Positions 3,964-5,699 of a DNA stretch of 5,699 nt are shown one piece after another. Origin of the DNA: an uncultured Bacillota bacterium (GTDB lineage: Bacteria > Bacillota > Clostridia > Tissierellales > Tepidimicrobiaceae); assembly GCA_937967955.1 (NCBI GenBank), contig CALBUB010000082.1:1-5699 (forward strand), given 5' to 3'. The notes under the pieces are model-generated. The model worked only from the letters and a program-made list of their open reading frames with translations. It ran no database searches and was not told where the DNA came from. Numbering within the stretch: the stretch's first letter is position 1; the number at the start of each line of letters is the position of its first letter. Made by a program: the position numbers and the translations under genes.

Positions 3964-5699
3964 ATGGTACATCCTGTAAAATATGGAAACCGCGTTAGAA
4001 TGAGTTATTCCCGCATTAAAGAAGTGTTAGACTTGCCTGATCTAATTGAAGTCCAAAAAAATTCTTACAAATGGTTCTTAGAAGAAGGACTAAAAGAAGT
4101 ATTCGATGATTTCTCCCCTATACAAGATTATACAGGAAATTTAATATTGGAATTTATGGATTATAAGGTCAGTGATGAACCCAAGTATACAGAAGATGAA
4201 GCAAGAGAAAGGGATGCAAATTACTCAGCTCCATTGAAAGTAAAAGTTCGCCTTATAAACAAGGAAACTGGAGAAGTAAAAGAACAAGAGGTATTTATGG
4301 GAGACCTTCCCCTAATGACCAAAAAAGGAACTTTCATAATTAATGGTGCGGAAAGAGTTGTTGTAAGTCAGCTAATAAGATCCCCAGGAGTATATTATTC
4401 AGAAGAAATAGACAAGTCAGGAAAAAAACTGTATTCAGCTACCGTTATTCCTAATCGTGGTGCTTGGTTAGAATATGAGACAGATTCAAATGATATCGTT
4501 TATGTGAGAATAGACAGAACTAGAAAGCTAGCCGTTACTACACTTTTAAGGGCTTTAGGATATAAAACTAATGTAGAAATTGTAGATTTATTAGGTGAGA
4601 CGGAACATATTCTTAAGACATTAGAAAAGGATAATACGACTTCCGATGAGGAAGCTCTTATAGAAATATATAAAAGGTTAAGGCCTGGAGAGCCTCCAAC
4701 AGTAGAAAGTGCACAAGCCCTATTAAATAATCTGTTTTTCGATCCAAAGAGATACGATTTAGCTAAAGTAGGAAGATATAAATTCAACAAAAAGCTATCC
4801 CTATATAGTAGAATTACAAACAAAGTGGCCGCAAAGGATATTTTGGATCTTGAAACCGGAGAAATACTAGTAGAAGCCGGAGAGAAAATAACAAGGGAAA
4901 AAGCCATAAAAATTGAAAATAGCGGCATAAATCAAGTAGATATTGTTACTGAAAATGGTAAAACCGTCCGTGTAGTTGGAAACAATTTTGTAAGTGTGGA
5001 AGCTTTTGAGCTACCATTTTCCTTAGAAGAGCTTGGACTTAAGGAGAAAGTTTATTATCCTCTTATGAAGGAATTGATTGATACTTATGACGATCCAGAT
5101 GAATTAAAAGAAGCAATAGTTGAAAGGATTAAGGACCTTTCACCTAAACACATAACTAAGGATGATATTATAGCAAGCATTAATTATCAGTTTAATCTAT
5201 TTGAGGGAGTAGGAAAAACTGATGATATCGATCATTTAGGAAACAGAAGGCTGCGTTGTGTGGGTGAGCTTTTACAAAATCAATTTAGAATAGGTCTTTC
5301 AAGAATGGAAAGGGTTGTCAGAGAGAGGATGACAATCCAAGATATTGATGTAGCAACTCCACAAGCCCTAATAAACATTAGGCCAATAGTAGCAGCCATA
5401 AAGGAATTCTTTGGTAGCAGCCAGCTATCCCAATTTATGGATCAAACTAATCCTTTATCTGAGTTAACACATAAAAGGAGAATGTCAGCCCTTGGACCAG
5501 GTGGACTAAGTAGAGATAGGGCTGGAATAGAAGTAAGAGACGTACATGATTCCCACTATGGCAGAATGTGTCCTATAGAGACGCCAGAAGGTCCAAACAT
5601 AGGTCTTATAACATCCCTTACTACCTATGCAAGAATAAATGAATATGGCTTTTTACAAACACCTTATAGGGTAGTAGATAAGGAAAGAGGAGTAGTACT
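3964..5699 (+). CDS. rpoB: DNA-directed RNA polymerase subunit beta, N-terminal half (3' end outside window)
   Basis: RpoB is the second largest subunit of the core RNA polymerase and, together with RpoC, forms the active centre. The frame is open for 578 codons to the window edge, about half of the usual 1150-1250 residues. It starts [18 protein letters not shown] and continues with [14 protein letters not shown]. Beta protrusion sequence [16 protein letters not shown] occurs at 127-142, then the beta lobe and fork. The rifampicin region [20 protein letters not shown] runs to the GPGGLSRDR block, and [14 protein letters not shown] lies at 536-549. At the main rifampicin positions (E. coli Q513, D516, H526, R529, S531, L533) the residues are all the sensitive type, here Q490, D493, H503, R506, S508 and L510. 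AAGGGGTG (3946-3953) lies 10 nt before the ATG. An in-frame ATG at 3955 is too close to that site. No interruption is seen. Confidence 0.98.
   Translation, partial: MVHPVKYGNRVRMSYSRIKEVLDLPDLIEVQKNSYKWFLEEGLKEVFDDFSPIQDYTGNLILEFMDYKVSDEPKYTEDEARERDANYSAPLKVKVRLINKETGEVKEQEVFMGDLPLMTKKGTFIINGAERVVVSQLIRSPGVYYSEEIDKSGKKLYSATVIPNRGAWLEYETDSNDIVYVRIDRTRKLAVTTLLRALGYKTNVEIVDLLGETEHILKTLEKDNTTSDEEALIEIYKRLRPGEPPTVESAQALLNNLFFDPKRYDLAKVGRYKFNKKLSLYSRITNKVAAKDILDLETGEILVEAGEKITREKAIKIENSGINQVDIVTENGKTVRVVGNNFVSVEAFELPFSLEELGLKEKVYYPLMKELIDTYDDPDELKEAIVERIKDLSPKHITKDDIIASINYQFNLFEGVGKTDDIDHLGNRRLRCVGELLQNQFRIGLSRMERVVRERMTIQDIDVATPQALINIRPIVAAIKEFFGSSQLSQFMDQTNPLSELTHKRRMSALGPGGLSRDRAGIEVRDVHDSHYGRMCPIETPEGPNIGLITSLTTYARINEYGFLQTPYRVVDKERGVV

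Noticed and set aside
4500..4928. 142-codon open frame on the minus strand opposite rpoB
   Set aside because: It lies wholly within conserved rpoB coding sequence, has hydrophobic low-information content, and shows no supporting start signals.
1..5699. A new defence, mobile or biosynthetic system
   Set aside because: Every coding region is a well-known housekeeping gene in a conserved order, and no gap is large enough for an unknown gene.

Overview
The window is a stretch of the conserved transcription/translation gene cluster of a low-GC, Gram-positive-type bacterium. The order on the + strand is tuf (3' end), rpmG, secE, nusG, rplK, rplA, rplJ, rplL, rpoB (5' part, running off the right edge). 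The AT-rich sequence, the preference for AGA, ATA and TTA codons, the strong AGGAGG-type ribosome binding sites, the U-tailed intrinsic terminators and the protein sequences all point to the Firmicutes, most likely the class Clostridia in the broad sense. I cannot name a genus. Every gene is a housekeeping gene. I see no mobile element, CRISPR array, tRNA or rRNA, and no unknown gene family.

Layout. The last 17 codons of tuf end at 54 and are followed by a strong terminator (70-100). A new transcription unit probably starts from a promoter near 186-221, with a leader of about 80 nt that can fold. It carries rpmG (zinc-ribbon L33), secE (translocase subunit) and nusG (elongation factor). A weak terminator-like hairpin (1294-1317) follows nusG, but no convincing promoter follows it, so rplK and rplA are probably reached by readthrough. 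Between rplK and rplA is a small hairpin just upstream of the rplA ribosome binding site. It looks like the L1 autoregulatory site. A third unit begins with a near-consensus extended -10 promoter (2581-2609) and an L10-leader-type attenuator (about 2631-2753) ahead of rplJ and rplL, and ends in a strong terminator (3734-3763). rpoB then has its own promoter (3792-3820) and a leader with a terminator-like hairpin (3907-3930). Its first 578 codons are present and open to the window edge.

How it works together. L11, L1, L10 and L7/L12 build the two mobile stalks of the 50S subunit, where elongation factors such as EF-Tu bind. L33 is a further 50S protein. SecE is the essential small subunit of the SecYEG channel. 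NusG and RpoB belong to the transcription machine. The interest lies in the spaces between genes: nearly every gap holds a candidate RNA control element, consistent with feedback control of ribosomal protein synthesis and separate control of rpoB. The least expected feature is a perfect 16-nt palindrome between the nusG Shine-Dalgarno sequence and its start codon. If folded, it would correct an otherwise far too long spacing.
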